From Thalassotalea psychrophila (GTDB lineage: Bacteria; Pseudomonadota; Gammaproteobacteria; Enterobacterales; Alteromonadaceae): DNA of 64,000 nucleotides. Positions 44,552 to 53,737 of this stretch are shown piece after piece (position 1 is the first letter of the stretch; each line of letters opens with the position of its first letter). Both the position numbers and the translations under genes were made by a program. The stretch lies in assembly GCF_031583595.1 (NCBI RefSeq), contig NZ_CP134145.1:3782001-3846000 (forward strand). Direction: 5' to 3'. The notes beneath the pieces are model-generated. The model did no database searches, was not told the DNA's origin, and was given only the letters and a program-made list of their open reading frames with translations.

Positions 44552-45679
44552 TTACACCATTTTCACTGAAATTTCGTCAGCTTGCAGCTGTTTTTTAACG
44601 CTGCGTTTAGTTCTATCAAATACATCACCTGCCAATTGACCACAAGCAGCGTCAATATCCTCACCCCTAGGGCGACGAGTTATTACTGTAAGGCCATAAC
44701 TTTGTAGAACTTTATCGAACCTGTCGATACGAGAATTGCTCGGTCTTGAGTAAGGAGAGCCTGGATATGGATTAAATGGAATTAGATTAATCTTACTTGG
44801 CGTACCTTCTAGTACTTTTGCTAGTTCATGTGCTTGCTCAGTTGAATCATTTATGTGATCTAACATCACGTATTCAACAGTCACTTGTTTATTCGCTTTT
44901 GAACCATCAATATAGTTACGACTGGCTGCCAGAAAATCTTCTAACGGGTACTTTTTATTGATTGGTACCAATACATCACGTAATGCGTTGTCTGGTGCAT
45001 GAACAGAAATAGCTAAGGCACAATCAATTTTTTCTTTCAACATTGCTAATGCAGGCACAACACCTGACGTGCTTACCGTTACACGGCGTTTTGATAAGCC
45101 ATAACCTAAATCATTTAAAAACGTATCTAATGATGGAATAAGGTTTTTCATATTAAGTAATGGTTCGCCCATCCCCATCATTACAATGTTGGTAATAGGT
45201 CGAGTGCCGGCTATACGGGTAGCACCAATGTCGTTAGCTACACGCCATACCTGGCCGATAATTTCAGAGACATTTAAGTTACGGTTAAACCCTTGTGTGG
45301 CCGTAGCGCAGAATGTACATTCCAACGCACAACCCACTTGAGAAGACACGCATAACGTAGCGCGCTCTTTTTCTGGGATCCATACTGTTTCTACTTCTTG
45401 GCCACCTTCAAGCAGTAATGCGTACTTGATAGTGCCATCTTCTGAAACTTGTTTTTCTGAAATGGTTGGCGCTTTAATTTCACATATTCGTGCAAGCTTT
45501 TGCTTTAATGCTTTATTAAGGTTGGTCATTTGCTCAAAATCTTCATAACCAAAATGGTAAATCCATTTCATCACTTGGTCGGCACGAAAGGCTTTTTCGC
45601 CAATAGACTCGAAAAACTCGCGCATCATCTGATGATCAAAATTTAATAAGTTAACCTTTTTTACAGCATTGTCGGTCAT
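44552..45679 (-). CDS. rlmN: Dual-specificity 23S rRNA/tRNA methyltransferase RlmN
   Basis: The 375-residue protein, from the ATG at 45679, is a radical SAM enzyme. Cluster ligands are Cys117, Cys121 and Cys124 in GCALECTFC. Cys110 lies seven residues before the cluster as in E. coli, and a Cys near the C-terminus ([12 protein letters not shown]) is the methyl carrier. RlmN methylates A2503 of 23S rRNA and A37 of some tRNAs. An ATG 45 bp upstream is in frame but unlikely to be used. Confidence 0.97.
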   Translation of the reverse strand: MTDNAVKKVNLLNFDHQMMREFFESIGEKAFRADQVMKWIYHFGYEDFEQMTNLNKALKQKLARICEIKAPTISEKQVSEDGTIKYALLLEGGQEVETVWIPEKERATLCVSSQVGCALECTFCATATQGFNRNLNVSEIIGQVWRVANDIGATRIAGTRPITNIVMMGMGEPLLNMKNLIPSLDTFLNDLGYGLSKRRVTVSTSGVVPALAMLKEKIDCALAISVHAPDNALRDVLVPINKKYPLEDFLAASRNYIDGSKANKQVTVEYVMLDHINDSTEQAHELAKVLEGTPSKINLIPFNPYPGSPYSRPSNSRIDRFDKVLQSYGLTVITRRPRGEDIDAACGQLAGDVFDRTKRSVKKQLQADEISVKMV

Positions 45680-45805
45680 GTAAATCTCTTCACTTAATAT
45701 TTCAAAGGGGGGCGAATTGTACACTTTTCAAGCAAGTGAAACAATTTAGCTTTGTTATGATTTTGTTACAGCCGGTAACATTTAAGTTAACAGCCCTTAA
45801 AACAA

Positions 45806-45841
45806 CAAAAGGATTTTACCTTAAACAGTAAAATCCTTTTG
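45806..45841 (-). terminator. Terminator after ndk
   Basis: A 13-bp perfect stem (CAAAAGGATTTTA and its complement) closes a 10-base loop downstream of ndk, with T-rich sequence after it on the minus strand. It lies between ndk and rlmN. Confidence 0.7.
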
Positions 45842-45901
45842 TGGAACATGCTGAGGTTGTTAGAACCCCGTTGCTTGCTCCTAGTTCAGTGCTCGTTTAA
45901 A

Positions 45902-46333
45902 TTAACGAGTACGTGAACAAACTTCTTCGTCAGAAAAGAAGTAAGCAATTTCACGTGCAGCAGATTCTAAAGCATCTGAACCGTGACATGCATTTTCGTC
46001 GATTGACTCAGCGAAATCGTGACGTAAAGTACCAGCAAGTGCTTCAGCAGGGTTAGTTGCACCCATGATTTCACGGTTTTTAAGAACAGCGTTTTCGCCT
46101 TCTAAAACTTGAACCATTACTGGACCAGAAGTCATGAAGTCAACTAAAGCGCCAAAGAAAGGACGCTCAGAGTGTTCTGCGTAGAAACCTTCAGCTTTTT
46201 CACGGCTTAAGTGCATCATTTTAGCTGCAACGATCTTAAGACCAGCAGATTCAAAACGGTTGTAGATAGAACCAATTACGTTTTTAGCAACTGCGTCTGG
46301 TTTTACGATAGAAAAAGTACGTTCGATAGCCAT
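45902..46333 (-). CDS. ndk: Nucleoside diphosphate kinase
   Basis: This 143-residue protein has the NDPK start [12 protein letters not shown] and the catalytic His in [12 protein letters not shown]. It keeps nucleoside triphosphate pools balanced by phosphate transfer from ATP. A 10-bp inverted repeat (TCCACAACAA at 46388-46397 and its complement at 46412-46421) lies 55-88 bp upstream of the start. Confidence 0.97.
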   Translation of the reverse strand: MAIERTFSIVKPDAVAKNVIGSIYNRFESAGLKIVAAKMMHLSREKAEGFYAEHSERPFFGALVDFMTSGPVMVQVLEGENAVLKNREIMGATNPAEALAGTLRHDFAESIDENACHGSDALESAAREIAYFFSDEEVCSRTR

Positions 46334-46638
46334 GATAGCCCTCTATTAATTATGTATATTCAAAAATTGGCGCGATTATAGATTAAATCCACAACAATTA
46401 CATTAATTAATTTGTTGTGGAATTGTTAACTTATTCGTAATTAAATTTAGTAAATGACAGAATACGATTAAATGCCAATAACATTATATACCCTTGCTTA
46501 CTCGAGATGCATGTTTCAATTGCTTTTAACTACCACTGATACCTTGCTCTTTGAGGTAAAACCGGCATAGGTAGTAACTTCATACTTTATTAGGCATTAT
46601 CTACTATAGAATAAAAACAATAATTAGACGTCAATAAC
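46334..46638. other. 305-bp divergent intergenic region (ndk / lipoprotein gene)
   Basis: Apart from the inverted repeat at 46388-46421 next to the ndk promoter, I see no structured element, RNA gene or open frame in this AT-rich stretch. Confidence 0.4.
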
Positions 46639-47232
46639 ATGTACCAACATATTAAGGCCTATAGATCTTCATTGTTATTTATCGGTTCAGTATTCATTTT
46701 ATGCTCTTGCGCTAAACCGCAAGAGCAACTCCAACATGACAGCCAAATTCAAGTACTAATACCAGATATTGCTCCCTCTGATATTCAACACGAATTGACT
46801 GAAATTGAAATAAAAGAAGTTGAATTACCCGATAACAATACAATGCCACTAATCGCACGACACTCAACCAATAACAATATACAACAGGACAACAACGTTG
46901 ATACTAGTGCTCCGGCTAATTTGGGATTCATTATTAACCAAGAAATATGCCGAGAAAGTATCGTTTCCTACAAAGTGGCCGATGAATCTGGTTACATTAA
47001 CACTCACAGGACTAAAGCTCAGGCTCAAGCAACAATAATAGAGGTTAATAACAAACAAATAAAACTAATGATCAGTGGATGGTATAGCCGTGATAAAAAT
47101 TTATATCATTGGCAACCTTATTTAAAGGAGCAACCAATGATGGGCTTAATGAGATTAGATAAGGGAAAAGTCTATTGGGATGATAAGACTAACTGGTACT
47201 TGTGCAGCTTTAACGCAGGGGAAATCATCTAG
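46639..47232 (+). CDS. Hypothetical lipoprotein
   Basis: This protein of 197 residues begins with a lipoprotein signal (hydrophobic 11-21, lipobox LCSC, Cys24). A linker rich in Asn, Gln and acidic residues follows to about residue 95. The C-terminal part (about 98-197) is beta-rich and has two cysteines (EICRES, WYLCSF) that could pair. I do not recognise the family. It is monocistronic and ends before the terminator at 47317-47340. Confidence 0.75.
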   Translation: MYQHIKAYRSSLLFIGSVFILCSCAKPQEQLQHDSQIQVLIPDIAPSDIQHELTEIEIKEVELPDNNTMPLIARHSTNNNIQQDNNVDTSAPANLGFIINQEICRESIVSYKVADESGYINTHRTKAQAQATIIEVNNKQIKLMISGWYSRDKNLYHWQPYLKEQPMMGLMRLDKGKVYWDDKTNWYLCSFNAGEII

Positions 47233-47243
47233 TGGCCGTTTGC

Positions 47244-47316
47244 ATTCCTTTTTTTACAGGATGTAATGTATGCCATTTTCACATGGATGTGATCAAAATG
47301 GTCTTCCCTGAAGTAA
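47244..47316. repeat. Intergenic repeat copy A
   Basis: This stretch contains the pieces GTTTGCATTCCT (starting about 47237), TATGCC, ACATGGATGT and TCCCTGAAGTAAAAA. The same pieces occur in the region 50318-50400 in the opposite orientation and another order. In both places the last piece abuts a terminator stem. A dispersed Colwelliaceae-type repeat is likely. Confidence 0.45.
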
Positions 47317-47340
47317 AAATCCCGACTGATGTCGGGATTT
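47317..47340. terminator. Bidirectional terminator between lipoprotein and symporter genes
   Basis: A 10-bp perfect stem (AAATCCCGAC and GTCGGGATTT) closes a TGAT loop. T residues follow on the plus strand and the complement of AAAAA on the minus strand. It serves the converging genes. Confidence 0.8.
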
Positions 47341-47364
47341 TTTGCTTATACGATTACGAATCGA

Positions 47365-48639
47365 TTAAGCGCGAGCGGCTATAACATCACCTTCAGTAGG
47401 TGTTTCAAGTTCACCTTCTGATTTAGCAACAATAGTATTAATAGCAGTGTCACCTACCACGTTAGCCGTAGTACAGAACATGTCACAAATACGGTCAACA
47501 GCAGCAACTATTGCTAATGCTTCAATAGGAAGACCAAAAGTGCTTAGACAAATACCGATTGAAACGATACCACCACCAGGAACACCACCGGCACCAATTG
47601 ATAGTAATAATACAGTAAAAGCAAGAGGTAACATTTGCTCAGCTGACATTGGCATACCGTATGCGTTCGCAACAAACATTGTAGCAATAGTTGTGTAAAT
47701 TGCAGCACCTGACATATTCATAGTCGCGCCAAGAGGAACACCAAAACCAGCAACTGATTTAGATACACCAATCTTCTCAACTACCGTACGTAACGTAACA
47801 GGGATAGTAGCGTTTGAAGACGCACTTGATAATGAAAACATGATTTGTTCACGGATATGCTTGATAAACGTTAGTGGTTTAATACCTGTAGTTAAGTAAA
47901 CAACTACAGGGTAAACAACCATGAACATAAAGATGAACATTGATACCACAAGGCCAATATAACCAGCTACAGCAAACATTTTACTTGAATCTAAAGTTGC
48001 GCCTAAAGAAATCATTAAGAAGAACACACCGTATGGTGCAAGTGACATAACTAAGGTAATTAGCTTCATCATGATTTCATTTGCCATTTTAAAGGTACGA
48101 ATAGCTGGACCACCACGCTTATCAAGTGCTTGGATTGCAATACCTGTCATGATAGCCATAAAGATAATCTGTAACATATCGCCTTTTGCAAACGCTTCAA
48201 ATGGGTTTGACGGGATAATGTTAATAACCATTTGCCACATGTTAGGAGTTTCAGTAGCTGCAAGTGTTACAGCTTCTGCGTGCGCACCTAAGTTAACACC
48301 AACACCTGGCTGTAACCATGAAACAATTGCAATAGTACCGGCGATCGCAAGAATAGTATTGATGATATAGAAACCAAACGTTTTAGTCCCTAAGCGACCA
48401 AAGCTTGATAAATCTTTTAATTCACATATACCACAAGTGATAGAGATGAACACTAACGGTACAACGATTAATTTAATCATTGATACGAACATACCACCTA
48501 AACCACCAGCAGCTTCGGTAGTAAATGAAGCCATTGCCCATGACGGAGGAATTACGTATTGAATCATCGAACCGATGATTAAACCAAAAATCAAACCAAG
48601 GAAAACCTTAGCTGATAATGAATTTTTTATTGCGTTCAT
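47365..48639 (-). CDS. Dicarboxylate/amino acid:cation symporter (DAACS family)
   Basis: The 424-residue membrane protein has the GltP/SstT/DctA fold with family motifs: SSASSNATIPVTLR (hairpin 1 serine-rich tip), NMSGAAIYTTIATMFVAN (helix 7) and GAGGVPGGG (hairpin 2). It carries dicarboxylates or acidic/neutral amino acids with Na+ or H+. Which of these it carries is not clear from sequence alone. A glutamate symporter gene, gltS, is divergent from it 404 bp away. Confidence 0.93.
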   Translation of the reverse strand: MNAIKNSLSAKVFLGLIFGLIIGSMIQYVIPPSWAMASFTTEAAGGLGGMFVSMIKLIVVPLVFISITCGICELKDLSSFGRLGTKTFGFYIINTILAIAGTIAIVSWLQPGVGVNLGAHAEAVTLAATETPNMWQMVINIIPSNPFEAFAKGDMLQIIFMAIMTGIAIQALDKRGGPAIRTFKMANEIMMKLITLVMSLAPYGVFFLMISLGATLDSSKMFAVAGYIGLVVSMFIFMFMVVYPVVVYLTTGIKPLTFIKHIREQIMFSLSSASSNATIPVTLRTVVEKIGVSKSVAGFGVPLGATMNMSGAAIYTTIATMFVANAYGMPMSAEQMLPLAFTVLLLSIGAGGVPGGGIVSIGICLSTFGLPIEALAIVAAVDRICDMFCTTANVVGDTAINTIVAKSEGELETPTEGDVIAARA

Positions 48640-49043
48640 TATTTAACTCTACTTTTATGGATATAATTTGAATGACTCAATCATAATGAATTTAATAAGT
48701 ATCTCTAGTAATAAAGCCCCTATAAAAACAAATCAAAACACTCTGAACACTCCATTCCAACACAACAAAAACACTAGTTAACACAACAACAAAAAACAGT
48801 TACACATCCAAGTAAAACTCATGGAAATTGTAATCCTAAAATGAGCAACATTTAGCCCATTGAACAATTAACAAGCAATAAAATATGACCGTAAAAATGA
48901 TAAAAAAGACATTATTGCTAAAAAAACTTCCAAAAAGACTCTTTAGCTAAAACTTTGTTCTATAGTTAATGAGACCACTCAGTTAATGAGCTTATCCAAC
49001 CCATGAACATAAACATAAACGAATATTTTAAAGGTTAATAAAT
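48640..49043. other. 404-bp divergent intergenic region (DAACS symporter / gltS)
   Basis: The stretch 48720-48830 is very poor in G on the plus strand and rich in A and C, which could be an unstructured leader. No hairpin, RNA gene or open frame could be supported. Promoters for both genes must lie here. Confidence 0.4.
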
Positions 49044-50267
49044 ATGAACAATGTCATTGAAGTGGACGCTATTGAATCTCTAATTATTGCTATTTTGGTG
49101 TTATTTATAGGCCGTTTCATCAACTACACAGTTAAACCTTTGCAGCGATTCAATTTTCCAGAGCCAATACTAGGCGGTTTAGTTATTGCAATTTTTATCA
49201 CCTTTCTACACACAAGCGGAACAACGATAAGCTTTAACTTACCTTTGCAAGATACTTTTATGATGTTGTTTTTTTCAACTGTTGGTTTGTCGGCAAGTTT
49301 TAAATTGCTTGCCCAAGGCGGCGCAAAGGTATTTATATTTTTAGGCGTTGCCTCTTTATATATTATTGTTCAAAACGGAGTTGGAGTCGGCCTTGCATCC
49401 TTACTAGGGCTTGAACCACTAATGGGGTTAATTGCAGGTTCTATTACTTTATCAGGAGGGCACGGTACTGGTGCAGCTTGGGCAGCAACATTTCAGGAAA
49501 TGTACGGCATTCAAACGTTAGAATTGGCGATGGCTGCAGCAACCTTCGGTTTAGTTATGGGGGGTATAATCGGTGGCCCTGTAGCACAACGAATAATGGA
49601 TAAGAACGGCTTGGAATCAGAATTTGGTAAAGGTGGTCATCACCATGACACTCATCCTGAGCTGGTTACTTACAATCAATTAGAAGAGGACAAAGTTACC
49701 GCTAAGAAAATTACTGAAACATTATTCATACTATTAATATGTGTTGGTGGAGCAAAGTACTTTAAGGGTTTTATTGATTCTTTTGAGATCAAATCTTTGA
49801 TGATACCCAATTTTGTCTACGCACTGTTTATTGGTGTGATTATCACTAATGTTACTGAATCGACCAAAACCTATAAAATTAATAACGAAACTGTTGATAT
49901 TCTTGGTACGGTTTCCTTAGCGTTATTTTTATCCATGGCGTTAATGAGCTTAAAACTTTGGGAAATTTTTGACTTAGCCGTTCCACTACTTATTATTTTA
50001 GTGTGTCAAACCATTATGCTAGCGTTCTTTGCTTATTTTGTTACCTTTAAGTTTATGGGCAGAAATTATGATGCGGCGGTGATGGCCGGAGGCCATTGTG
50101 GTTTTGGTATGGGAGCCACGCCTACTGCGGTGATGAATATGGGGACATTAGTTTCAAGGAATGGACCTTCGCCACAAGCCTTTATGGTTGTTCCAATTGT
50201 TGGCGCATTCTTTATCGATATTGCCAACTTAATAATTTTGCAGGGTTATTTAGCCTTTATTGGCTAG
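49044..50267 (+). CDS. gltS: Sodium/glutamate symporter GltS
   Basis: This 407-residue membrane protein matches GltS: LTLSGGHGTGAAWAATF-type segment (residues about 136-152) and its inverted-topology counterpart MAGGHCGFGMGATPTAVMNM in the second half. About ten membrane segments surround a polar central loop with His residues (GKGGHHHDTHPE). It imports glutamate with Na+. It is monocistronic and ended by the hairpin at 50299-50319. Confidence 0.95.
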   Translation: MNNVIEVDAIESLIIAILVLFIGRFINYTVKPLQRFNFPEPILGGLVIAIFITFLHTSGTTISFNLPLQDTFMMLFFSTVGLSASFKLLAQGGAKVFIFLGVASLYIIVQNGVGVGLASLLGLEPLMGLIAGSITLSGGHGTGAAWAATFQEMYGIQTLELAMAAATFGLVMGGIIGGPVAQRIMDKNGLESEFGKGGHHHDTHPELVTYNQLEEDKVTAKKITETLFILLICVGGAKYFKGFIDSFEIKSLMIPNFVYALFIGVIITNVTESTKTYKINNETVDILGTVSLALFLSMALMSLKLWEIFDLAVPLLIILVCQTIMLAFFAYFVTFKFMGRNYDAAVMAGGHCGFGMGATPTAVMNMGTLVSRNGPSPQAFMVVPIVGAFFIDIANLIILQGYLAFIG

Positions 50268-50298
50268 TGAAAACTCAAACATTTAATGATTCAAAAAT

Positions 50299-50319
50299 AA
50301 AGCGCCCTATAGGCGCTTT
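50299..50319 (+). terminator. Terminator after gltS
   Basis: An 8-bp perfect stem (AAAGCGCC and GGCGCTTT) closes a five-base loop and is followed by further T residues, 31 bp past the gltS stop. Confidence 0.8.
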
Positions 50320-50400
50320 TTACTTCAGGGATGAAGGAATGCAAACTGCCATGGACCTCTCCTTAACATCCATGTTATCGCGGCATATACAACTTCCATG
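50320..50400. repeat. Intergenic repeat copy B
   Basis: Read on the minus strand this stretch contains ACATGGATGT, GTTTGCATTCCT and TCCCTGAAGTAAAAA, pieces shared with 47236-47316. The last piece abuts the gltS terminator stem. It also contains several CATGG/CCATG half-palindromes. See the matching entry at 47244. Confidence 0.45.
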
Positions 50401-50445
50401 TTGAAAACGCTCTTAAGTTTGTAACTTTAAGGTTTATAAACCAAG

Positions 50446-51018
50446 TTAGTCTCTTGGGTCTGTTTCTATAACTTCTTCACGATTACTATTATTTTTATAA
50501 AACTCTAATAATGTAGGGAAAGCGGTAAAATCTACCAGCGGTCTAAAATGTGCCCAATCAATTAAACAATACAAACAAATACTGGGGTAGTGCCATTCAT
50601 TAAAGTCTCCTGCAACGCACTGTTTTTCTAGTTCGGCAAACACAGTATCGGTTCGTTGGCGTTGCAAGTTAAAAAACATTTTATCTTCGCTAGTATCTAT
50701 CTCACTACGGCTTAGTAAAAACATCGACACCAACGAGTCACTAATTGAGTCAATTAAGGTTAAGGTATTTTCTTGTTGCCAAGTAATTGGTGTTAATTCA
50801 AATTTATCGGTTATATAACGATGTATCACTCTTGAATCAAAGATATTAACGTCATTATCAACTAAAAAAGGTACTTTTAAGGTTGGATTCTTAGCAATTA
50901 AGACTTTGCGATCTTCACCTGCAAATATATCCATCACCACAAAATCAACCGGAATACTATGAGTAAACATGCGAATGCGGCGAACGAAAGGAGAAGTAGT
51001 TGAACCATACAGAATCAT
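50446..51018 (-). CDS. Glutathione S-transferase family protein
   Basis: The 190-residue protein starts at the ATG at 51018, preceded by AGGA at good spacing. It has an N-terminal thioredoxin-like GST domain: MILYGSTTSPFVRRIRMF (with Ser rather than Cys at the active position), NPTLKVPFLVDND, and IFDSRVIHRYI. A helical C-terminal domain follows. Its substrate is unknown. It is cytoplasmic and monocistronic. Confidence 0.85.
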   Translation of the reverse strand: MILYGSTTSPFVRRIRMFTHSIPVDFVVMDIFAGEDRKVLIAKNPTLKVPFLVDNDVNIFDSRVIHRYITDKFELTPITWQQENTLTLIDSISDSLVSMFLLSRSEIDTSEDKMFFNLQRQRTDTVFAELEKQCVAGDFNEWHYPSICLYCLIDWAHFRPLVDFTAFPTLLEFYKNNSNREEVIETDPRD

Positions 51019-51127
51019 TGTGTGTCCTATTAAAAGTACCAATTTATAATGCTTAGCGCATTACTATAGCTATAGTTAAGGCATTATGGCAACATTGCGC
51101 CATAAAAGTATACAACAGGAAAAATAC

Positions 51128-51571
51128 ATGAGCGATGTAAATAAAGACGTAAATGATGAAGAATTTGAAAATGCAGAATTAGAACGCCAAGAGCAGTTAG
51201 CGCGTGATCGAGTTGGTGACGATAAGGTTGATCAACGACTTGAGCAATTAGCTAACTTAAGTATAGAAGATACCATGGCCCTTAAAGAAAAGGCAGATGC
51301 TTTTAATACTCAAATTGCACAAGCTACTACTTTTGCTATCGACTCTGATGAAATGCAAGCAGTAGTACAACACTATCTTGCTTACACCACGTTTGCGTTA
51401 TCAACTTTGCAAAAAAAATCAGTACTTATTAGCAAAGAAAAATTTAACGCCATGGCAAACAGTATTGCTAATGATGCTGATCAAAAAGCAAATTTTGAGC
51501 AGTTCTCTACAGGGTTTTCTAAAACTTTCAGCGATGCAATGCTGCATTACGCGCAGAAAAACCTGAAATAA
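51128..51571 (+). CDS. Hypothetical cytoplasmic helical protein
   Basis: This 147-residue protein starts at the ATG at 51128 behind ACAGGAAAA; an in-frame ATG at 51086 is less likely. The first 60 residues are highly charged and look coiled-coil-like (EEFENAELERQEQLARDR). The C-terminal part has a weak resemblance to TipAS-like helical domains (QAVVQHYLAYTTFAL, then GFSKTFSDAMLHYAQKNL), which I would not rely on. The function is unknown. Confidence 0.7.
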   Translation: MSDVNKDVNDEEFENAELERQEQLARDRVGDDKVDQRLEQLANLSIEDTMALKEKADAFNTQIAQATTFAIDSDEMQAVVQHYLAYTTFALSTLQKKSVLISKEKFNAMANSIANDADQKANFEQFSTGFSKTFSDAMLHYAQKNLK

Positions 51572-51619
51572 AGTACAGATCAGATTTAAATGCATGCTTG
51601 TTACAAATTAGTACACCCT

Positions 51620-51680
51620 AATACTTGAGTGTTTTACTCGGGTATTATAAGATAATAACCAAGTAAAACACTCAAGTATT
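51620..51680. repeat. 19-bp perfect inverted repeat upstream of the small CCGGCH protein
   Basis: The arms AATACTTGAGTGTTTTACT (51620-51638) and its exact complement (51662-51680) are separated by 23 bases that also pair partly. The right arm ends 16 bp before the start codon at 51697, just ahead of the AAGG ribosome site. There is no T run, so it need not be a terminator. It could act as a translational hairpin or protein site. Confidence 0.7.
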
Positions 51681-51696
51681 AAAAAGGTAAATTATC

Positions 51697-51840
51697 ATGT
51701 CGATTTTAAATGTATTCAAAAGCAAAAAAACAGAAGATAAAATAACTGAAGAGCAAGAGTCAGCAAAAGAAGCAACAACACAAGAAACCAAAAAAGCAAA
51801 ACATGGTGAAGATGGTGTTTGTTGTGGTGGTTGTCACTAA
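51697..51840 (+). CDS. Small CCGSCS-motif-like protein (47 residues, ends CCGGCH)
   Basis: The frame runs from ATG at 51697 to TAA at 51838-51840, with AAAGGTAA upstream. The protein starts MSILNVFKSKK and has a Lys/Glu/Thr-rich middle. It ends GEDGVCCGGCH. I place it near the family of small proteobacterial proteins that end in CCGSCS, because length, charge pattern and cysteine-rich tail fit. The cysteines suggest metal or cofactor binding or modification, which is unproven. It stands alone and is preceded by a large inverted repeat. Confidence 0.75.
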   Translation: MSILNVFKSKKTEDKITEEQESAKEATTQETKKAKHGEDGVCCGGCH

Positions 51841-51853
51841 TCGCGATTTAGAA

Positions 51854-51903
51854 ATGTAGGGTCAGAGTAAAGTAAACTAACAAACTTGACTCTGACCCTA
51901 CTT
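51854..51903. repeat. GGGTCAGAGT hairpin (REP-like)
   Basis: The arms TAGGGTCAGAGT and ACTCTGACCCTA pair perfectly around a loop of about 20 bases. GGGTCAGAGT-type palindromes are common dispersed repeats in marine gammaproteobacteria and are often linked to REP-associated transposases. No transposase is present here. Confidence 0.55.
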
Positions 51904-51911
51904 TAAACAAA

Positions 51912-51934
51912 AAAGCCAGCTGACGCTGGCTCTT
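51912..51934. terminator. Bidirectional terminator, guaA side
   Basis: A stem AGCCAGC/GCTGGCT closes a TGAC loop and is flanked by A runs on the left and TCTTTTA on the right. On the minus strand it lies about 30 bp past the guaA stop with six T after the stem, so it should end the guaA transcript. Confidence 0.75.
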
Positions 51935-51963
51935 TTATAATAAGTAGAATTTACCTTACTTAT

Positions 51964-53541
51964 TTATTCCCACTCGATAGTTGCTGGTGGTTTACCAGAA
52001 ATATCGTAAACTACCCGAGAAATGCCATCAATTTCATTAATGATCCGGTTAGAAACTAGGCCTAAGAAGTCGTAAGGTAAATGTGACCAACGCGCTGTCA
52101 TAAAATCAATGGTTTCAACACAACGTAATGAAACAACCCAATCATATTTACGAGCATCCCCCATAACACCAACTGAACGTACTGGCAAAAATACGGTGAA
52201 TGCTTGGCTTACTTTTTTGTATAAGTCATGCTTGTGTAATTCTTCAATAAAAATAGCATCGGCACGGCGTAATAAATCAGCATATTCTTTCTTCACTTCA
52301 CCTAAAATACGAACCCCTAAACCAGGCCCAGGAAACGGATGACGGTAAAGCATGTCGTAAGGTAAACCAAGCTCTAAACCAATTTTACGTACTTCATCTT
52401 TGAATAATTCACGCAATGGCTCAACTAACCCCATTTCCATATCGTCAGGTAAACCGCCGACGTTATGGTGAGATTTAATTACATGTGCTTTACCTGTTGC
52501 TGATGCTGCAGATTCGATAACGTCAGGGTAAATAGTACCTTGCGCTAACCATTTAGCATTTTTAAGTTTCTTTGACTCTTCATCAAATACTTCAACAAAT
52601 ACGTTACCAATGATCTTACGTTTTGCTTCTGGCTCACTTTCATCGGCTAAACGATCTAAGAATCTATCTTCTGCATTCACATGAACGATTTTTAAGCCAA
52701 AGTGATCACCAAACATGTCCATCACTTGTTGACCTTCATCTAAGCGAAGAAGACCATTATCAACAAATACACAGGTAAGCTTATCGCCAATAGCACGCTG
52801 TAATAACATCGCTACTACTGAAGAATCAACGCCACCAGATAAACCAAGAATAACTTCATCGTCACCAACCTGCGCTTTCATTTTGGCAATAGCATCTTCA
52901 ATAATAGAAGCAGACGTCCATAACTTTTCACATTGACAAATATCAACCACAAAGTGCTCTAAAATGCGCAAACCTTGTTTAGTGTGAGTTACTTCTGGGT
53001 GAAATTGTACGCCGTAGAATTTCTTATCTTCATTGGCCATTGCTGCATATTTACAGCTTGGCGTTTGTGCAACAGTAATAAAACCTTCAGGGATTGCTGA
53101 TACTTTATCACCATGACTCATCCATACGTCTAATAACGCATTGCCATTTTCACCAACACTATCTTCAATAGCATTGAATAATGCAGATTTACCAATTACT
53201 TCAACCGCAGCATAACCAAACTCTTTATGTTCAGAGCCTTGTACACCACCGCCAAGCTGCTCAGCCATGGTTTGCATACCATAACAAATACCAAGAACGG
53301 GTACGCCAGCATTAAATACGTACTCAGGTGCACGGGGTGAATTATCTTCAGTTACAGATTCTGGTCCACCAGCAAGGATAATACCTGTAGGATTAAAGCC
53401 TTTAATTTGCTCTTCAGTTACATCCCAAGCCCACAGTTCACAGTAAACACCAATTTCACGAACACGACGAGCAATAAGCTGCGTGTACTGAGAACCAAAA
53501 TCTAAAATTAGAATTCGATGATCATGAATATCTTGACTCAT
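51964..53541 (-). CDS. guaA: GMP synthase (glutamine-hydrolysing)
   Basis: This protein of 525 residues has an N-terminal class I amidotransferase domain with the nucleophile Cys in [15 protein letters not shown] and the His/Glu dyad in [11 protein letters not shown]. The ATP pyrophosphatase domain has [16 protein letters not shown], and the C-terminal dimerisation domain ends [12 protein letters not shown]. It converts XMP to GMP. It lies 196 bp downstream of guaB on the same strand, with a hairpin between them. Confidence 0.97.
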   Translation of the reverse strand: MSQDIHDHRILILDFGSQYTQLIARRVREIGVYCELWAWDVTEEQIKGFNPTGIILAGGPESVTEDNSPRAPEYVFNAGVPVLGICYGMQTMAEQLGGGVQGSEHKEFGYAAVEVIGKSALFNAIEDSVGENGNALLDVWMSHGDKVSAIPEGFITVAQTPSCKYAAMANEDKKFYGVQFHPEVTHTKQGLRILEHFVVDICQCEKLWTSASIIEDAIAKMKAQVGDDEVILGLSGGVDSSVVAMLLQRAIGDKLTCVFVDNGLLRLDEGQQVMDMFGDHFGLKIVHVNAEDRFLDRLADESEPEAKRKIIGNVFVEVFDEESKKLKNAKWLAQGTIYPDVIESAASATGKAHVIKSHHNVGGLPDDMEMGLVEPLRELFKDEVRKIGLELGLPYDMLYRHPFPGPGLGVRILGEVKKEYADLLRRADAIFIEELHKHDLYKKVSQAFTVFLPVRSVGVMGDARKYDWVVSLRCVETIDFMTARWSHLPYDFLGLVSNRIINEIDGISRVVYDISGKPPATIEWE

Positions 53542-53646
53542 TAGTCTTTTCTCTTTTTCAATAGAGCATCATTACATTTAAACAATGCTTTTAAAATTAA
53601 TTATAAACACCCAAATTTTTATATTTAGAGTGAGAATTTTTGTTCT

Positions 53647-53706
53647 ATTTCAGGTTTTAGTGCACGGAGTTTAGTTTACTAAATGAGTACACTAACAACC
53701 TGAAAT
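53647..53706. repeat. Long imperfect hairpin between guaB and guaA
   Basis: ATTTCAGGTTTTAGTG (53647-53662) pairs with CACTAACAACCTGAAAT (53690-53706) with one extra base. A second small palindrome (TTTAGTTTACTAAA) lies in the loop. It may attenuate read-through from guaB to guaA or be a dispersed repeat; there is no T run. Confidence 0.55.
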
Positions 53707-53737
53707 TGGGCAAAAAGGCCGCTATAAATTAAAAATT

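Noticed and set aside
51128..51571. TipAS-domain protein
   Set aside because: The resemblance is limited to a few hydrophobic and aromatic positions in the C-terminal half, and the MerR-type DNA-binding part is absent. It was left as hypothetical.
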